Assembly: GCA_029244935.1 (NCBI GenBank)
Contig: JAQWQF010000026.1
Coordinates: forward strand, 1 to 57,396
Reading direction: 5' to 3'
Origin: Methylophilaceae bacterium
GTDB taxonomy: Bacteria > Pseudomonadota > Gammaproteobacteria > Burkholderiales > Methylophilaceae
DNA length: 57,396 nucleotides
Of this stretch, positions 1-8,270 are shown one piece after another. The translations under genes and the position numbers were made by a program. Within the stretch, counting starts at the first letter, position 1. Every line of letters starts with the position of its first letter. The notes beneath the pieces are model-generated. The model did no database searches. It saw only the letters and a list, made by a program, of their open reading frames with translations, and had not been told where the DNA came from.

Positions 1-492
1 ACATTTAAAAATGAAAATATCGACAACTCTGAGAAATATGGGTTAGAGATTCATGATAATTATACATTTAATAATAAGTCCAACGTTAATGTAGTCTATA
101 AATTCATTGAAGCAAAAATTGGTAAGGATTCACACGCAAAATTTATAGATGGTAAAGCAATGCCAGGGGTGCCTAATAACTCAATACTTGTAAATCTGCA
201 GCATAAATTTTCTGAGCAAATGCGATTTAATCTGAGCCATACTTGGAAACAAGATGCCTATATATGGGATGATTTCCAAAATGTTGCCTCTGTAAGACAA
301 CCAGCATATATTTCGACAGATATCGCCGTAAATTATGAGATCAAGGGATTGAATCAATTCAAAAAAGTTAGCCTTTACGGGTCGGTGACCAATTTATTTG
401 AGCACTACAATGCACTGCAAAGTTATGCTAATTCAATATATCCTTTTAATTTTTCTAGGACGATTTTTTCAGGGCTTAAAATTGAATTCTAA
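1..492 (+). CDS. TonB-dependent outer-membrane receptor, C-terminal fragment
   Basis: The reading frame is open from base 1 to the stop at 490-492, so this is the 3' end of a gene that begins outside the window. The visible 163 residues alternate polar and hydrophobic positions as in beta strands. Near the end there is a V-x-L-Y-G-x-V-x-N-L-F segment, the usual penultimate strand of TonB-dependent receptors, and the protein ends in phenylalanine as outer-membrane barrels do. Such receptors import scarce ligands (iron chelates, cobalamin) across the outer membrane. The next gene looks like a BtuM-type cobalamin transporter, so a BtuB-like role is plausible, but the plug and ligand-binding loops are not visible and the substrate is inference. 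Confidence 0.85.
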   Translation, partial: TFKNENIDNSEKYGLEIHDNYTFNNKSNVNVVYKFIEAKIGKDSHAKFIDGKAMPGVPNNSILVNLQHKFSEQMRFNLSHTWKQDAYIWDDFQNVASVRQPAYISTDIAVNYEIKGLNQFKKVSLYGSVTNLFEHYNALQSYANSIYPFNFSRTIFSGLKIEF

Positions 493-544
493 TAACTTTG
501 TTTCTGATGTTAAAATTACATAAAGGAACAAAATAAATTTTACA

Positions 545-1114
545 ATGCAAAAACTACTTACAAAAAATATTTTATTAGCAGTAATACTGTTGTTTTTAAT
601 AATGCTTACTAGATCTAGCCATGAACTAACCTCCTTGAACTTACCTGATGCCAGTCTAGCTATTTTTATTGCTGCTGGAATTTTTCTAAAGCATAGAAAA
701 TTCCTTTTTTTGTTTGTTGCCTTAATTGTATCTGTAGATGTATATATGATAAATATAAATAACATGACGCATATTAATTTCGAGGCCAGTTATTTGGGGC
801 ACATATTTACTTACATTCTTATATGGGAATTAGGAAGAAAGTTCTTGTCTGGTGATAAATCACTTAAAGCAAAATTATTTTTTCCTATTGCCTTCTTCGC
901 AATAGCATCAAGTTATATTATTTCTTTTTCTAACCATTATTTTTTATCAGGGTGGATAAGCAACCCAAATGTTTATGGTGGATTAAGCTTCTTGATAAAT
1001 AATTTCAATGCTTTCTTTATACCTAATGCAGTTTATTTTGGGTTGTTATATGCTATTTTAAAAATAATCCATAAAATACCAAAATTGTCAGCTCTTAACT
1101 TCACATCTAATTAG
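545..1114 (+). CDS. BtuM-like inner-membrane protein (probable cobalamin uptake)
   Basis: This 189-residue protein is almost entirely hydrophobic, with about six membrane segments (roughly residues 9-22, 36-49, 52-70, 84-97, 110-128, 145-178). A conserved-looking L-P-D-A-S-L-A motif (33-39) and an S-N-x-x-F-L-S-G segment (129-136) match what I remember of the BtuM family of small cobalamin transporters, which resemble ECF S-components. It starts 52 bases after a TonB receptor gene, and BtuM genes are known next to btuB. Unlike the characterised Thiobacillus BtuM, which uses a cysteine near residue 80 to bind cobalt and remove cyanide, this protein has no cysteine at all. The family call rests on recalled motifs. 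Another small six-helix transporter remains possible. Confidence 0.6.
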   Translation: MQKLLTKNILLAVILLFLIMLTRSSHELTSLNLPDASLAIFIAAGIFLKHRKFLFLFVALIVSVDVYMININNMTHINFEASYLGHIFTYILIWELGRKFLSGDKSLKAKLFFPIAFFAIASSYIISFSNHYFLSGWISNPNVYGGLSFLINNFNAFFIPNAVYFGLLYAILKIIHKIPKLSALNFTSN

Positions 1115-1146
1115 TAAATTGTAAACGACCATATCAGACATAAGTT

Positions 1147-1155
1147 TGATATAAT
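1147..1155 (+). promoter_or_regulatory. extended -10 promoter for tRNA-Phe
   Basis: TGATATAAT is a perfect extended -10 element (TGn plus TATAAT), followed by a GC-richer discriminator (TCGGCAC). Transcription should start near 1162, leaving a leader of about 19 bases before the tRNA. No good -35 hexamer lies at the normal distance, which fits an extended -10 promoter. Confidence 0.5.
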
Positions 1156-1180
1156 TCGGCACTTGCTATTCTAATTTTAC

Positions 1181-1256
1181 GGCCAGATAGCTCAGTCGGT
1201 AGAGCAGTGGATTGAAAATCCTCGTGTCGACAGTTCGATTCTGTCTCTGGCCACCA
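1181..1256 (+). tRNA. tRNA-Phe (GAA)
   Basis: A 76-base cloverleaf can be folded by eye: acceptor GGCCAGA (1181-1187) pairs with TCTGGCC (1246-1252), then discriminator A and an encoded CCA. The D arm has AGCTCAGTCGGTAGAGC, the anticodon loop TTGAAAA gives GAA at 1214-1216, and the T arm GACAG-TTCGATT-CTGTC is intact. The anticodon stem is GTGGA/TCCTC, so one pair (28-42) is U-U instead of a Watson-Crick pair. It ends five bases before the convergent amidotransferase gene. Confidence 0.96.
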
Positions 1257-1261
1257 TTATT

Positions 1262-1984
1262 TCATAAACCTTTTATCCAATTCCCATATGCAATCTTAGC
1301 AACTTCATTTAATTGATTACATTTTCTAATAATATTTCCTTTGATTATTTTTGATGATTGAACAGAATTAATTCTTTTATAATCAGACAACTCATCTTTT
1401 CCTGCATTGCACCAACTTTTAATTAATTCCTCCTTCATTTCTATATGGCATTGAAAAATTAAATGTTTTTTAATACTATAAGCCTGATTCTTACAATTAT
1501 TATTTGTTAACAATAGAGTTGCATTTTTTGGAAGCGTAAAAGTTTCGCCGTGCCAATGAAATGCATCAAATTTATTTAATTCTCCAAACCAATTTTTTGC
1601 ATTTAATTTTTGTTTATTTGTTTTATTGCAAATTTGAACTTTAAACCAACCAATTTCTAATAACTTATTTTTTATTACTTTAGCGCCCAATGATTTACTT
1701 ATCAATTGTCCTCCTAAGCAATGACCCAATAAAGGTTTATCAACTTTATATGCTTCCTTAATAAGACTTAATACAGAAGGAATCCAATCTAATTTTTCAT
1801 TTACACTCATTGGTCCACCCATAAGAACTAAACCACTAAATTTTTTTATTGATTTAGGAACATCCAATGAACGATTAATCATCTTTACAGCAAATGGTAA
1901 TGATTGTTCCTTAAGAAAATCTGAAAGGTACCCAGGTCCTTCTCGCTCACAAAATTTAAGAATTAATATAGGTAATCTTCGCAT
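1262..1984 (-). CDS. class I glutamine amidotransferase (GuaA-type domain)
   Basis: This 240-residue single-domain protein carries the class I glutamine amidotransferase triad: the nucleophile elbow G-H-C-L-G-G-Q with Cys89, and His180 with Glu182 in Q-C-H-I-E (the usual motif is Q-F-H-P-E). An M-G-G-P-M-S loop (55-60) is also typical. Free-standing proteins of this type release ammonia from glutamine, or hydrolyse gamma-glutamyl compounds, but no partner synthetase is adjacent, so the acceptor is unknown. It is convergent with tRNA-Phe and divergent from the ROK kinase. The isoleucine in place of proline in the histidine motif is unusual but does not remove a catalytic residue. Confidence 0.85.
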   Translation of the reverse strand: MRRLPILILKFCEREGPGYLSDFLKEQSLPFAVKMINRSLDVPKSIKKFSGLVLMGGPMSVNEKLDWIPSVLSLIKEAYKVDKPLLGHCLGGQLISKSLGAKVIKNKLLEIGWFKVQICNKTNKQKLNAKNWFGELNKFDAFHWHGETFTLPKNATLLLTNNNCKNQAYSIKKHLIFQCHIEMKEELIKSWCNAGKDELSDYKRINSVQSSKIIKGNIIRKCNQLNEVAKIAYGNWIKGL

Positions 1985-2051
1985 TTTATAAAATCCAAAG
2001 TCATGTTATATCAAATTGAATTATTAAATTATGAGTGTGCTTGAAGTATTT

Positions 2052-2080
2052 TTGATGTCAAGTTATTAAGTTATCATTAT
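2052..2080 (+). promoter_or_regulatory. candidate promoter of the ROK kinase, possibly leaderless
   Basis: TTGATG (2052-2057) and CATTAT (2075-2080) are 17 bases apart. A start about six bases after the -10 falls on the A of the ATG at 2086. There is no Shine-Dalgarno sequence before that ATG, so the transcript may be leaderless. Confidence 0.35.
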
Positions 2081-2085
2081 AACCA

Positions 2086-2973
2086 ATGAATAAATTACAT
2101 ATAGGTATAGATTTGGGAGGCACAAAAATTGAATCGGTTGTTCTTGATTCTAATAATAATATTTTATTTAGAGAGAGAATACCCACCCATAGTCATTTAG
2201 GTTCTGAGCATATTCTAAATCAAATTAATATTATTTATAATATGGCTACTGATTCTATTAAAAATCAACCTCATACCCTAGGTATTGGGACTCCTGGATC
2301 TATTTCTAAAGATACACAGCTTTTAAAAAATTCAAATACTTTATGTTTAAATGGATTACCGTTAAAAATAAATATTGAAAAAAAATTAAATAAAAAATTA
2401 TCTATTGAGAATGATGCTAATTGCTTTACCTTAGCAGAAGCTACCTTAGGAGCAGGCAAGGACTATATATGTGTCTTTGGAGTCATCATGGGTACCGGAT
2501 GTGGTGGTGGTTTTGTATTTAACAAGAAATTACGCACTGGCCCTCAACATATATCTGGGGAATGGGGACACTCTACTATTGATGCATCTGGTCCAGAATG
2601 TTATTGCAAGAAAAATGGATGTATAGAAACATATATTTCTGGAAGTGGCCTGGAAAAAATTATTGCAAATGAGTTAAATATTAAAATTTCATCCTATGAT
2701 TTTTTAAGTAAAGATAAATTTAATATAAAAGAACAACAAATTCTTGATGACTTTTACCGATATTTTGGTTTAGCCCTATCTAATGTTATTAATATTATTG
2801 ATCCTGATATCATTATAATTGGAGGAGGCTTATCAAACCATAGCGGTCTTTATAAGAATGGAAAGAGGGAGATTTATAAAAATATTTTCAGTAATGTGCC
2901 AACTACCCCTATAATTAAAAATAAATTAGGCGACTCAGCCGGGGTTATTGGAGCAGCCATAATAGGAATTTAG
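2086..2973 (+). CDS. ROK family sugar kinase
   Basis: The 295-residue protein has the ROK layout: phosphate-binding D-L-G-G-T-K (9-14), catalytic aspartate in E-N-D-A-N (Asp110), a glycine-rich G-T-G-C-G-G-G region (136-142), and the zinc site made by His162 in G-E-W-G-H and Cys172, Cys174 and Cys179 in C-Y-C-K-K-N-G-C-I-E. ROK kinases phosphorylate hexoses such as glucose, fructose or N-acetylglucosamine with ATP in the cytoplasm. The zinc motif marks it as a kinase rather than a ROK repressor, and no DNA-binding domain precedes it. The sugar cannot be read from the sequence. The MAPEG gene follows after eight bases and probably shares its transcript. Confidence 0.9.
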   Translation: MNKLHIGIDLGGTKIESVVLDSNNNILFRERIPTHSHLGSEHILNQINIIYNMATDSIKNQPHTLGIGTPGSISKDTQLLKNSNTLCLNGLPLKINIEKKLNKKLSIENDANCFTLAEATLGAGKDYICVFGVIMGTGCGGGFVFNKKLRTGPQHISGEWGHSTIDASGPECYCKKNGCIETYISGSGLEKIIANELNIKISSYDFLSKDKFNIKEQQILDDFYRYFGLALSNVINIIDPDIIIIGGGLSNHSGLYKNGKREIYKNIFSNVPTTPIIKNKLGDSAGVIGAAIIGI

Positions 2974-2981
2974 GAATATAT

Positions 2982-3377
2982 ATGATTATGATCACTGCAT
3001 TATATGCGTCAATGTTAGGCTTTATTTATATCAAATTATCAAAAAATATTATCCGACTTCGAAGAAAATATAATGTGACCCTTGGTCATGAAAAACATGC
3101 TGACCTAGAGCAAGCCATACGTGGGCATGCAAACTTCTCAGAATTTGTTCCAATTGGTCTTATTTTGTTAGCTTGTCTTGAAATCAATAACGTACATTAT
3201 TTTGTAGTTTTATCTTTAGGTGGTCTATTTTTTCTAGGAAGAGTATTTCATGCAAAATCATTTCTTAAAGAAAAAATAGATAAGTCTCTTAGAGTAAAAG
3301 GAATGCAATTTACTTTTTGGTCAATTATGCTTATGTCTGGAATGAATATTTTTTCAATTCTAGTATCATTTATTTAA
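2982..3377 (+). CDS. MAPEG family membrane protein
   Basis: This 131-residue protein has four membrane segments and the MAPEG signature: a first helix, then a charged stretch, and R-G-H-A-N-F-S-E-F-V-P (47-57), which corresponds to the conserved R-x-H-x-N-x-x-E glutathione-binding motif. Eukaryotic members include microsomal glutathione transferases; bacterial ones are poorly characterised and may conjugate or reduce hydrophobic electrophiles in the inner membrane. The ORF can begin at two nearby methionines (M-I-M-I). It lies eight bases after the ROK kinase. Its stop codon directly touches the Fur-like box that precedes the bacterioferritin gene. Confidence 0.85.
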   Translation: MIMITALYASMLGFIYIKLSKNIIRLRRKYNVTLGHEKHADLEQAIRGHANFSEFVPIGLILLACLEINNVHYFVVLSLGGLFFLGRVFHAKSFLKEKIDKSLRVKGMQFTFWSIMLMSGMNIFSILVSFI

Positions 3378-3378
3378 T

Positions 3379-3397
3379 AATAATCATAATCATTCTC
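3379..3397 (+). promoter_or_regulatory. Fur box candidate upstream of bacterioferritin
   Basis: AATAATCATAATCATTCTC matches the 19-base Fur consensus GATAATGATAATCATTATC at 16 of 19 positions. It lies in the gap between the MAPEG stop and the bacterioferritin-like gene, just upstream of the candidate -10 TATAAT at 3425-3430. In an AT-rich genome a chance match is possible, but the location before an iron-storage gene makes iron control likely. Confidence 0.55.
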
Positions 3398-3424
3398 ATT
3401 TCTGTAATTTTATATTACCCAAAC

Positions 3425-3430
3425 TATAAT
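3425..3430 (+). promoter_or_regulatory. -10 element of bacterioferritin-like gene
   Basis: Perfect TATAAT about 32 bases before the ATG at 3463. The hexamer 17 bases further up (CTGTAA, 3402-3407) is a weak -35. The Fur-like box ends five bases before that -35, a position where Fur could affect polymerase binding. Confidence 0.4.
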
Positions 3431-3462
3431 TAGCTACTAAATTTTTTTTGGAGAAATATAAC

Positions 3463-3912
3463 ATGGCTGATAACACAAAAATAATAAACGCACTTAATAC
3501 AATTTTAGAACTAGAACTTGCAGGAGTTGTTCGTTACACTCATTATGGACTCATGGTTTATGGCTATAGTCGTATTCCAATAATTAGCTGGCTTCGTGCT
3601 CAAGCTTCTGAGTCATTAGATCATGCAAACCAAGCTGGTGAAGTAATTACTAATCTTGGTGGTCACCCATCACTTGGTATTGGCCCCCTCCTAGAATCAC
3701 ATAATCATGATATTGGAAATATTCTTAGAGAGTCGCTAGAGCATGAAACTATTGCACTAAATGCCTATAAAAATCTTCTAAAGTTAGTTGAGGGGAATTC
3801 AATTATGCTTGAAGAATATGCAAGAACTATGATTTATACAGAAGAGCTTCATCTAGGGGAAGTAGATAAAATGTTAAGAAACCCTGGAGATGTTGCTCCT
3901 TTTAAGGAATAG
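3463..3912 (+). CDS. bacterioferritin-like iron-storage protein
   Basis: The 149-residue all-helical protein has ferritin-type iron ligands spread over a four-helix bundle: an early glutamate in L-E-L-E-L-A-G, an E-S-L-D-H-A segment, a mid-protein E-H-E-T, and E-E-L-H-L near the end. Ferritin-like proteins oxidise ferrous iron and store it as a mineral in the cytoplasm. I choose the ATG at 3463, not the TTG at 3448, because GGAGA lies eight bases before it and the N-terminal M-A-D-N-T-K-I-I-N matches the family start. The haem-ligand methionine of classical bacterioferritin is not evident, so it may be a non-haem relative. tusA follows after 68 bases. Confidence 0.85.
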   Translation: MADNTKIINALNTILELELAGVVRYTHYGLMVYGYSRIPIISWLRAQASESLDHANQAGEVITNLGGHPSLGIGPLLESHNHDIGNILRESLEHETIALNAYKNLLKLVEGNSIMLEEYARTMIYTEELHLGEVDKMLRNPGDVAPFKE

Positions 3913-3980
3913 TATATATGTAATCAGTATATTAGATGGCGTGCGTGCTTGGCGCCGCTAGACTTTTGCTTGGAGATGGG

Positions 3981-4211
3981 ATGACTAGATATGATTTTGA
4001 AGTAGATGCAATTGGATTGAAGTGTCCAATGCCTATCCTTCGCTGCAAGAAAGGACTTAATGCAATAAAGAAAAATCAAGTTTTAAAAATTTCTACTACT
4101 GATAAAAACGCAGCAAAAGATTTGAAAGTATTTTGTAATCAAACTGGGCACGAATTAATTTCATTAGAACATGCTGGTGATATTACTTCTTCCTATATTA
4201 GAAAAAATTAA
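3981..4211 (+). CDS. tusA: TusA-like sulfur carrier protein
   Basis: This 76-residue protein has the TusA/SirA hallmark C-P-M-P near the N terminus (Cys15 in [10 protein letters not shown]), which carries persulfide sulfur from cysteine desulfurase to tRNA thiolation and other pathways. The longer frame from 3936 adds an improbable Ala/Leu/Gly-rich tail; the ATG at 3981 is preceded by GGAG at a five-base spacing and gives the family length. The stop overlaps the stop of valS on the other strand by four bases. It might be a general SirA-like carrier rather than strictly the tRNA 2-thiouridine TusA. Confidence 0.85.
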   Translation: MTRYDFEVDAIGLKCPMPILRCKKGLNAIKKNQVLKISTTDKNAAKDLKVFCNQTGHELISLEHAGDITSSYIRKN

Positions 4212-7012
4212 CTCTCAATTTTATTAAACTGTGTCTGAAATTTTTCTCTAGATTGGCTAAAACCCTCAAGTCTTTCTTTTTCTTGAGAAATAACCTCTGG
4301 TGGAGCCTTTTCAACAAAATTAGAATTACCTAATTTTGTTTTTGCTTTCTTAATTTCAATATCAAGGCGAGTAATTTCTTTTTGAAGCCTATTCTTTTCC
4401 TCTTCTTTATCTATTTCTATATTTAGCATTAATTTGAAATCATCAATAATTGATACCGGAGCGTTTTTATTAGGTAATTCATCCATTAGCTCTATATCTG
4501 ATAACTTTGCAAGACCTTTTAAATAATCTACGTAGGTATCTAAAATATCTGAGTCTCCTGACATAGCTAGTGGTATTTTTACTGCTGGAGAAATATTCAT
4601 CTCACCTCTAAGACTTCTACATTGCTCAACCATACTCTTAAGCGTTTGCATCCACTGAATTGATGCTTCGTCTATCTTTTCTTTTATCCCCTCTGGGTAT
4701 GGTTCTAACATAATTGAGTCAGCTTTCTTGCCTGCCATTAAACCTACAATTTGCCAAATTTCCTCTGTTATAAAGGGCATTAATGGATGACTCATCCTTA
4801 ATATAGTTTCTAGAACAGATACTAAAGTTCTCCGTGTAGCTCTTTTCTGAGCCTCATTACCATTTTGAAGCTGAACTTTAGCTAATTCTAAATACCAGTC
4901 ACAATATTCATCCCATACAAATTGGTAAATTTCTTGGGCTAGTAAATCAAACCTATACTCTGAAAAATTTCTCTCAATATTAATCTCAGTTTTCTGAAGT
5001 ATACTTACAATCCATCTATCAGCCTTTGAAAATTCTAAGTAACCCTCAACACAATTCTCAAACCCATTATCTTGGTTTTCGCAATTCATCAAAACAAATC
5101 TCGTTGCATTCCATAATTTATTACAAAAATTTCGATACCCATCACATCTTTGTAAATCAAATTTAATATCTCTACCAGGGCTAGCTAAGCTTGCAAATGT
5201 GAATCGCAGAGCATCTGTTCCATAAGAGGAAATTCCTTCAGGGAACTCTTTCATTGTTTTCTTAATAATTGACTCTTCTTGCTTTGGATTCATTAATCCT
5301 TTAGTTCTTTTTTCAATTAAACCATCAAGTGAAATTCCATCAATTAGATCAATTGGATCAAGAACATTTCCTTTTGACTTGCTCATTTTTTGGCCTTCTG
5401 CATCACGTATCAAACCATGAACATATACATGTTTGAATGGTATCTTATGTGTAATATGCTTAGTGAGCATTACCATTCTAGCTACCCAAAAGAAAATAAT
5501 ATCGAAGCCTGTAACAAGAACAGATGAAGGTAAATATAGATCTAGGGCTGGATTGCTTTTTTCTGGATAGTCAGGAGTCCAATCTAATGTTGAAAATGGC
5601 CATAGTGCTGATGAGAACCATGTATCTAATACATCCTCATCTCTTATTAATTCTCCTTGATACCCACTATCTTTTGCAATTTTTTTTGCCTCTTCATAAG
5701 AATTTGCAACATACACTTCATTATTCGTTCCATACCATGCTGGAATTTGATGGCCCCACCAGAGCTGCCTGGAAATACACCAATCTTGAATATTATTTAA
5801 CCATTGATTATAAGTATTAATCCAGTTCTCTGGATAAAACTTAATCTCACCACTCTCAACAACCTCTAATGCTTTCTCAGCTATACTTTTTTTATCGCTA
5901 GTTGGCTTTGTCATAGACACATACCATTGGTCCGTAAGCATTGGTTCGATAACTGTTCCAGTTCTATCTCCTCTTGGGATTTTTATGGAATGTTTCTGGA
6001 TTTTCAATAGAAGTGATTCTTTTTTTAGGTCGTTGATAATTTTATCTCTGGCCTTAAATCTCTCAAGTCCCTGATATAATTTTGTCCCATTCTCATTAAT
6101 ATGGCCATCAAGCGTTAAAATATTAATCAAAGGTAGCTCATGTCGAAGCCCTACAGCATAATCATTGAAATCATGAGCTGGAGTAACTTTTACTACTCCA
6201 GTTCCAAATTTTGGATCAACATAGTCGTCCGAAATGATTGGAATTTTGCGATTAATTAAAGGAATAAACGCATATTTTCCAATATATTTCTTATACCTCT
6301 TGTCTTCAGGGTGGACCATCAATGCAGTATCACCCAGCATTGTTTCAGGTCTTGTAGTGGCAACAGTTAAAAAATTCTTACCTCCATCTAGTGGATAATT
6401 GATGTGCCACAAGAAACCGTTTTCATCCTCTTGAATTACTTCTAAATCAGAAACTGCTGTTTGTAATGTTACATCCCAATTAACTAGCCTCTTACCTCTA
6501 TAAATTAATCCCTCTCGATAAAGCCTTACGAATACTTCGGTAACTGTTTTCGACAGCCCTTCATCCATCGTAAATCTCTCTCTTGACCAGTCCGGAGAAG
6601 TTCCCAATCGCCTCATCTGCTGCGTTATATTTCCTCCTGAATATTCCTTCCAATCCCAGATTTTTTCAATAAACTTTTTACGACCTAAGTCATGCCTTGA
6701 CACTTTTTGTTGATCGAGCTGCCTTTCTACAACAATTTGTGTTGCTATACCTGCATGATCAGTTCCTGGCTGCCATAAGGTGTTATCTCCCTTCATACGA
6801 TGATATCGAGTTAGCGCATCCATAAGAGTCTGATTAAAGCCATGGCCCATATGAAGGGTCCCTGTAACATTAGGCGGGGGAAGAAGAATAGAAAATGAAT
6901 GTGGATTATTTAAATCCTCACCTAATTTATAGTAGCCTCTAGATTCCCAGAATTCATACCATTTTTTTTCAATGTTAGATGGGTTAAACGATTTTGATAA
7001 TTCTTTATTCAT
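4208..7012 (-). CDS. valS: valyl-tRNA synthetase
   Basis: The 934-residue product has the complete class Ia synthetase layout: the HIGH-type signature H-M-G-H (54-57) after P-P-P-N-V-T-G-T-L, the editing domain, and K-M-S-K-S (about 541-545). An anticodon-binding domain follows, and then the C-terminal coiled coil (from about residue 870) typical of ValRS. It charges tRNA-Val with valine in the cytoplasm and hydrolyses mischarged threonine. Its length is normal for bacteria. The 3' end overlaps tusA by four bases in a tail-to-tail arrangement, and the moeB/thiF gene lies upstream on the same strand with a 59-base gap. Confidence 0.98.
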   Translation of the reverse strand: MNKELSKSFNPSNIEKKWYEFWESRGYYKLGEDLNNPHSFSILLPPPNVTGTLHMGHGFNQTLMDALTRYHRMKGDNTLWQPGTDHAGIATQIVVERQLDQQKVSRHDLGRKKFIEKIWDWKEYSGGNITQQMRRLGTSPDWSRERFTMDEGLSKTVTEVFVRLYREGLIYRGKRLVNWDVTLQTAVSDLEVIQEDENGFLWHINYPLDGGKNFLTVATTRPETMLGDTALMVHPEDKRYKKYIGKYAFIPLINRKIPIISDDYVDPKFGTGVVKVTPAHDFNDYAVGLRHELPLINILTLDGHINENGTKLYQGLERFKARDKIINDLKKESLLLKIQKHSIKIPRGDRTGTVIEPMLTDQWYVSMTKPTSDKKSIAEKALEVVESGEIKFYPENWINTYNQWLNNIQDWCISRQLWWGHQIPAWYGTNNEVYVANSYEEAKKIAKDSGYQGELIRDEDVLDTWFSSALWPFSTLDWTPDYPEKSNPALDLYLPSSVLVTGFDIIFFWVARMVMLTKHITHKIPFKHVYVHGLIRDAEGQKMSKSKGNVLDPIDLIDGISLDGLIEKRTKGLMNPKQEESIIKKTMKEFPEGISSYGTDALRFTFASLASPGRDIKFDLQRCDGYRNFCNKLWNATRFVLMNCENQDNGFENCVEGYLEFSKADRWIVSILQKTEINIERNFSEYRFDLLAQEIYQFVWDEYCDWYLELAKVQLQNGNEAQKRATRRTLVSVLETILRMSHPLMPFITEEIWQIVGLMAGKKADSIMLEPYPEGIKEKIDEASIQWMQTLKSMVEQCRSLRGEMNISPAVKIPLAMSGDSDILDTYVDYLKGLAKLSDIELMDELPNKNAPVSIIDDFKLMLNIEIDKEEEKNRLQKEITRLDIEIKKAKTKLGNSNFVEKAPPEVISQEKERLEGFSQSREKFQTQFNKIES

Positions 7013-7071
7013 TGGAGTGTAATTTATATTTTAACTAATATTATCATGCGAAGTGATTTGATGAACTAAAT

Positions 7072-7821
7072 CTATTTATTTGAGCAGACAATACAATTTG
7101 GATCTTTTGGTACCTTTAGAGTTTTCCAGTTCATATCCTTAGACTCTAAAACAAGTAATCTGCCCATTAGGGACTTTCCTACCTTTAATATTAACTTCAT
7201 AGCCTCTGCTGCCTGAGTGCATCCAATAATTCCAACAATCGGAGAAAATACCCCATGATCGGAACATCGTAATTCTTCATCCTCCCCAGAGTCAGGAAAT
7301 AAACATTGATAGCAAGGGCTAGCTTGTTCTCTAAAATCAAATACGCTGACCTGACCATCAAACCCTATAGCTGCTCCTGATACAAGCGGCTTCTTCAAAT
7401 CATATGCAATTTGATTCAAAGAATATCGGGTTAAAAAATTATCAGAGCAGTCCATAATAACATCTACTTCCCTTGCTATCTTCTTCATTTCTTCTATATC
7501 TAGCCTTTTTTCTATCCCAAATATTTTAACTTCTGGATTAATCTCTTCGAGTGCTGATTTTGCTGATACTGCCTTATTAATACCAATAAATTTATCAGTA
7601 TGTAAAATTTGTCTCTGAAGATTACTTAGATCTACGTTATCAAAATCACATATTGTTATTTTTCCAATACCAGATGCTGCAAGATATATTGATGCTGCAG
7701 AGCCTAAACCACCTGCCCCAACTAACAATATATGGCTATTTATAAGATTTAATTGTCCTTCATACTCTATATCAGGTAATAAAATATGTCGGCTATACCT
7801 AATTAATTTTTTATCAATCAT
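7072..7821 (-). CDS. moeB: MoeB/ThiF family E1-like adenylyltransferase
   Basis: The 249-residue protein shows the ATP-binding G-A-G-G-L-G (35-40), the N-L-Q-R-Q motif (68-71 region), an aspartate in M-D-C-S-D-N (124-128), and a zinc site from C-Y-Q-C (170, 173) and C-I-V-C (243, 246). These enzymes adenylate the C terminus of a ubiquitin-like sulfur carrier (MoaD for molybdopterin, ThiS for thiamine). Length and motifs fit MoeB without the C-terminal rhodanese domain seen in some homologues. No moaD or thiS is in the window, so the partner cannot be assigned; ThiF is the main alternative. The start lies only 22-28 bases from the start of the divergent small gene. Confidence 0.85.
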   Translation of the reverse strand: MIDKKLIRYSRHILLPDIEYEGQLNLINSHILLVGAGGLGSAASIYLAASGIGKITICDFDNVDLSNLQRQILHTDKFIGINKAVSAKSALEEINPEVKIFGIEKRLDIEEMKKIAREVDVIMDCSDNFLTRYSLNQIAYDLKKPLVSGAAIGFDGQVSVFDFREQASPCYQCLFPDSGEDEELRCSDHGVFSPIVGIIGCTQAAEAMKLILKVGKSLMGRLLVLESKDMNWKTLKVPKDPNCIVCSNK

Positions 7822-7843
7822 ATTTTTAGCTTTACTTTATACT

Positions 7844-8263
7844 ATGCTTATGTGGAATTATAGTTTATTGATTAGAATCATACATATTAAAAAAATTCTT
7901 TTCTTAATACTCATTTTTTTTGTGACAATCGCTCAATGCGCCCCAAAAAAATTCATTTCTAATCCATCTTTTGACGGCTATATATATCTTAACTCTGTGA
8001 CAAATAAAACATATAAAATTAATGCATTTATAACTTTTGATATTAAGAATGATTTATTAATATCTAACTTTGTTAATTTTAAATTCTATTCTCAACTTAT
8101 CTCTTATGAATGCGGTCAGAATACCCCGATAATTATTGAGGAACTTCTAGCAGAAGAGCCATTTGGCAAGGGTATAATAAATGGAAATAAACATGAACTT
8201 AAAAAAGCACAGAATTTAATTAGTTCTTCTTACCCATCATTATTTAAAGAAACATGTGTCTAA
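7844..8263 (+). CDS. small exported protein of unknown function
   Basis: I do not recognise this 139-residue protein. It starts with a basic, strongly hydrophobic segment (I-K-K-I-L-F-L-I-L-I-F-F, about 15-27) ending in A-Q-C-A, which looks like a signal peptide, so the mature part of about 105 residues should be periplasmic. The mature part is beta-rich with two cysteines (in Y-E-C-G and at T-C-V near the end) that could form a disulfide. Two in-frame ATGs (7844 and 7850) are possible. TATACT lies directly before the first, which would put a transcript start on the second. It is convergent with the L,D-transpeptidase gene, with a seven-base gap. Confidence 0.6.
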   Translation: MLMWNYSLLIRIIHIKKILFLILIFFVTIAQCAPKKFISNPSFDGYIYLNSVTNKTYKINAFITFDIKNDLLISNFVNFKFYSQLISYECGQNTPIIIEELLAEEPFGKGIINGNKHELKKAQNLISSSYPSLFKETCV

Positions 8264-8270
8264 ATACTGC

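Noticed and set aside
469-765. Minus-strand frame of 98 codons across the receptor end and the BtuM-like start
   Set aside because: It lies antisense to two better supported genes and its composition is only the mirror of them.
1181-1260. tRNA-Phe as an integration site for a mobile element
   Set aside because: No integrase, and no direct repeat of the tRNA 3' end was noticed nearby; flanking genes share the same base composition.
3936-3980. Longer N terminus for TusA starting at 3936
   Set aside because: It would add an atypical Ala/Leu/Gly-rich tail, while ATG 3981 has a good GGAG site and gives the family length. The GC-rich patch is reported separately.
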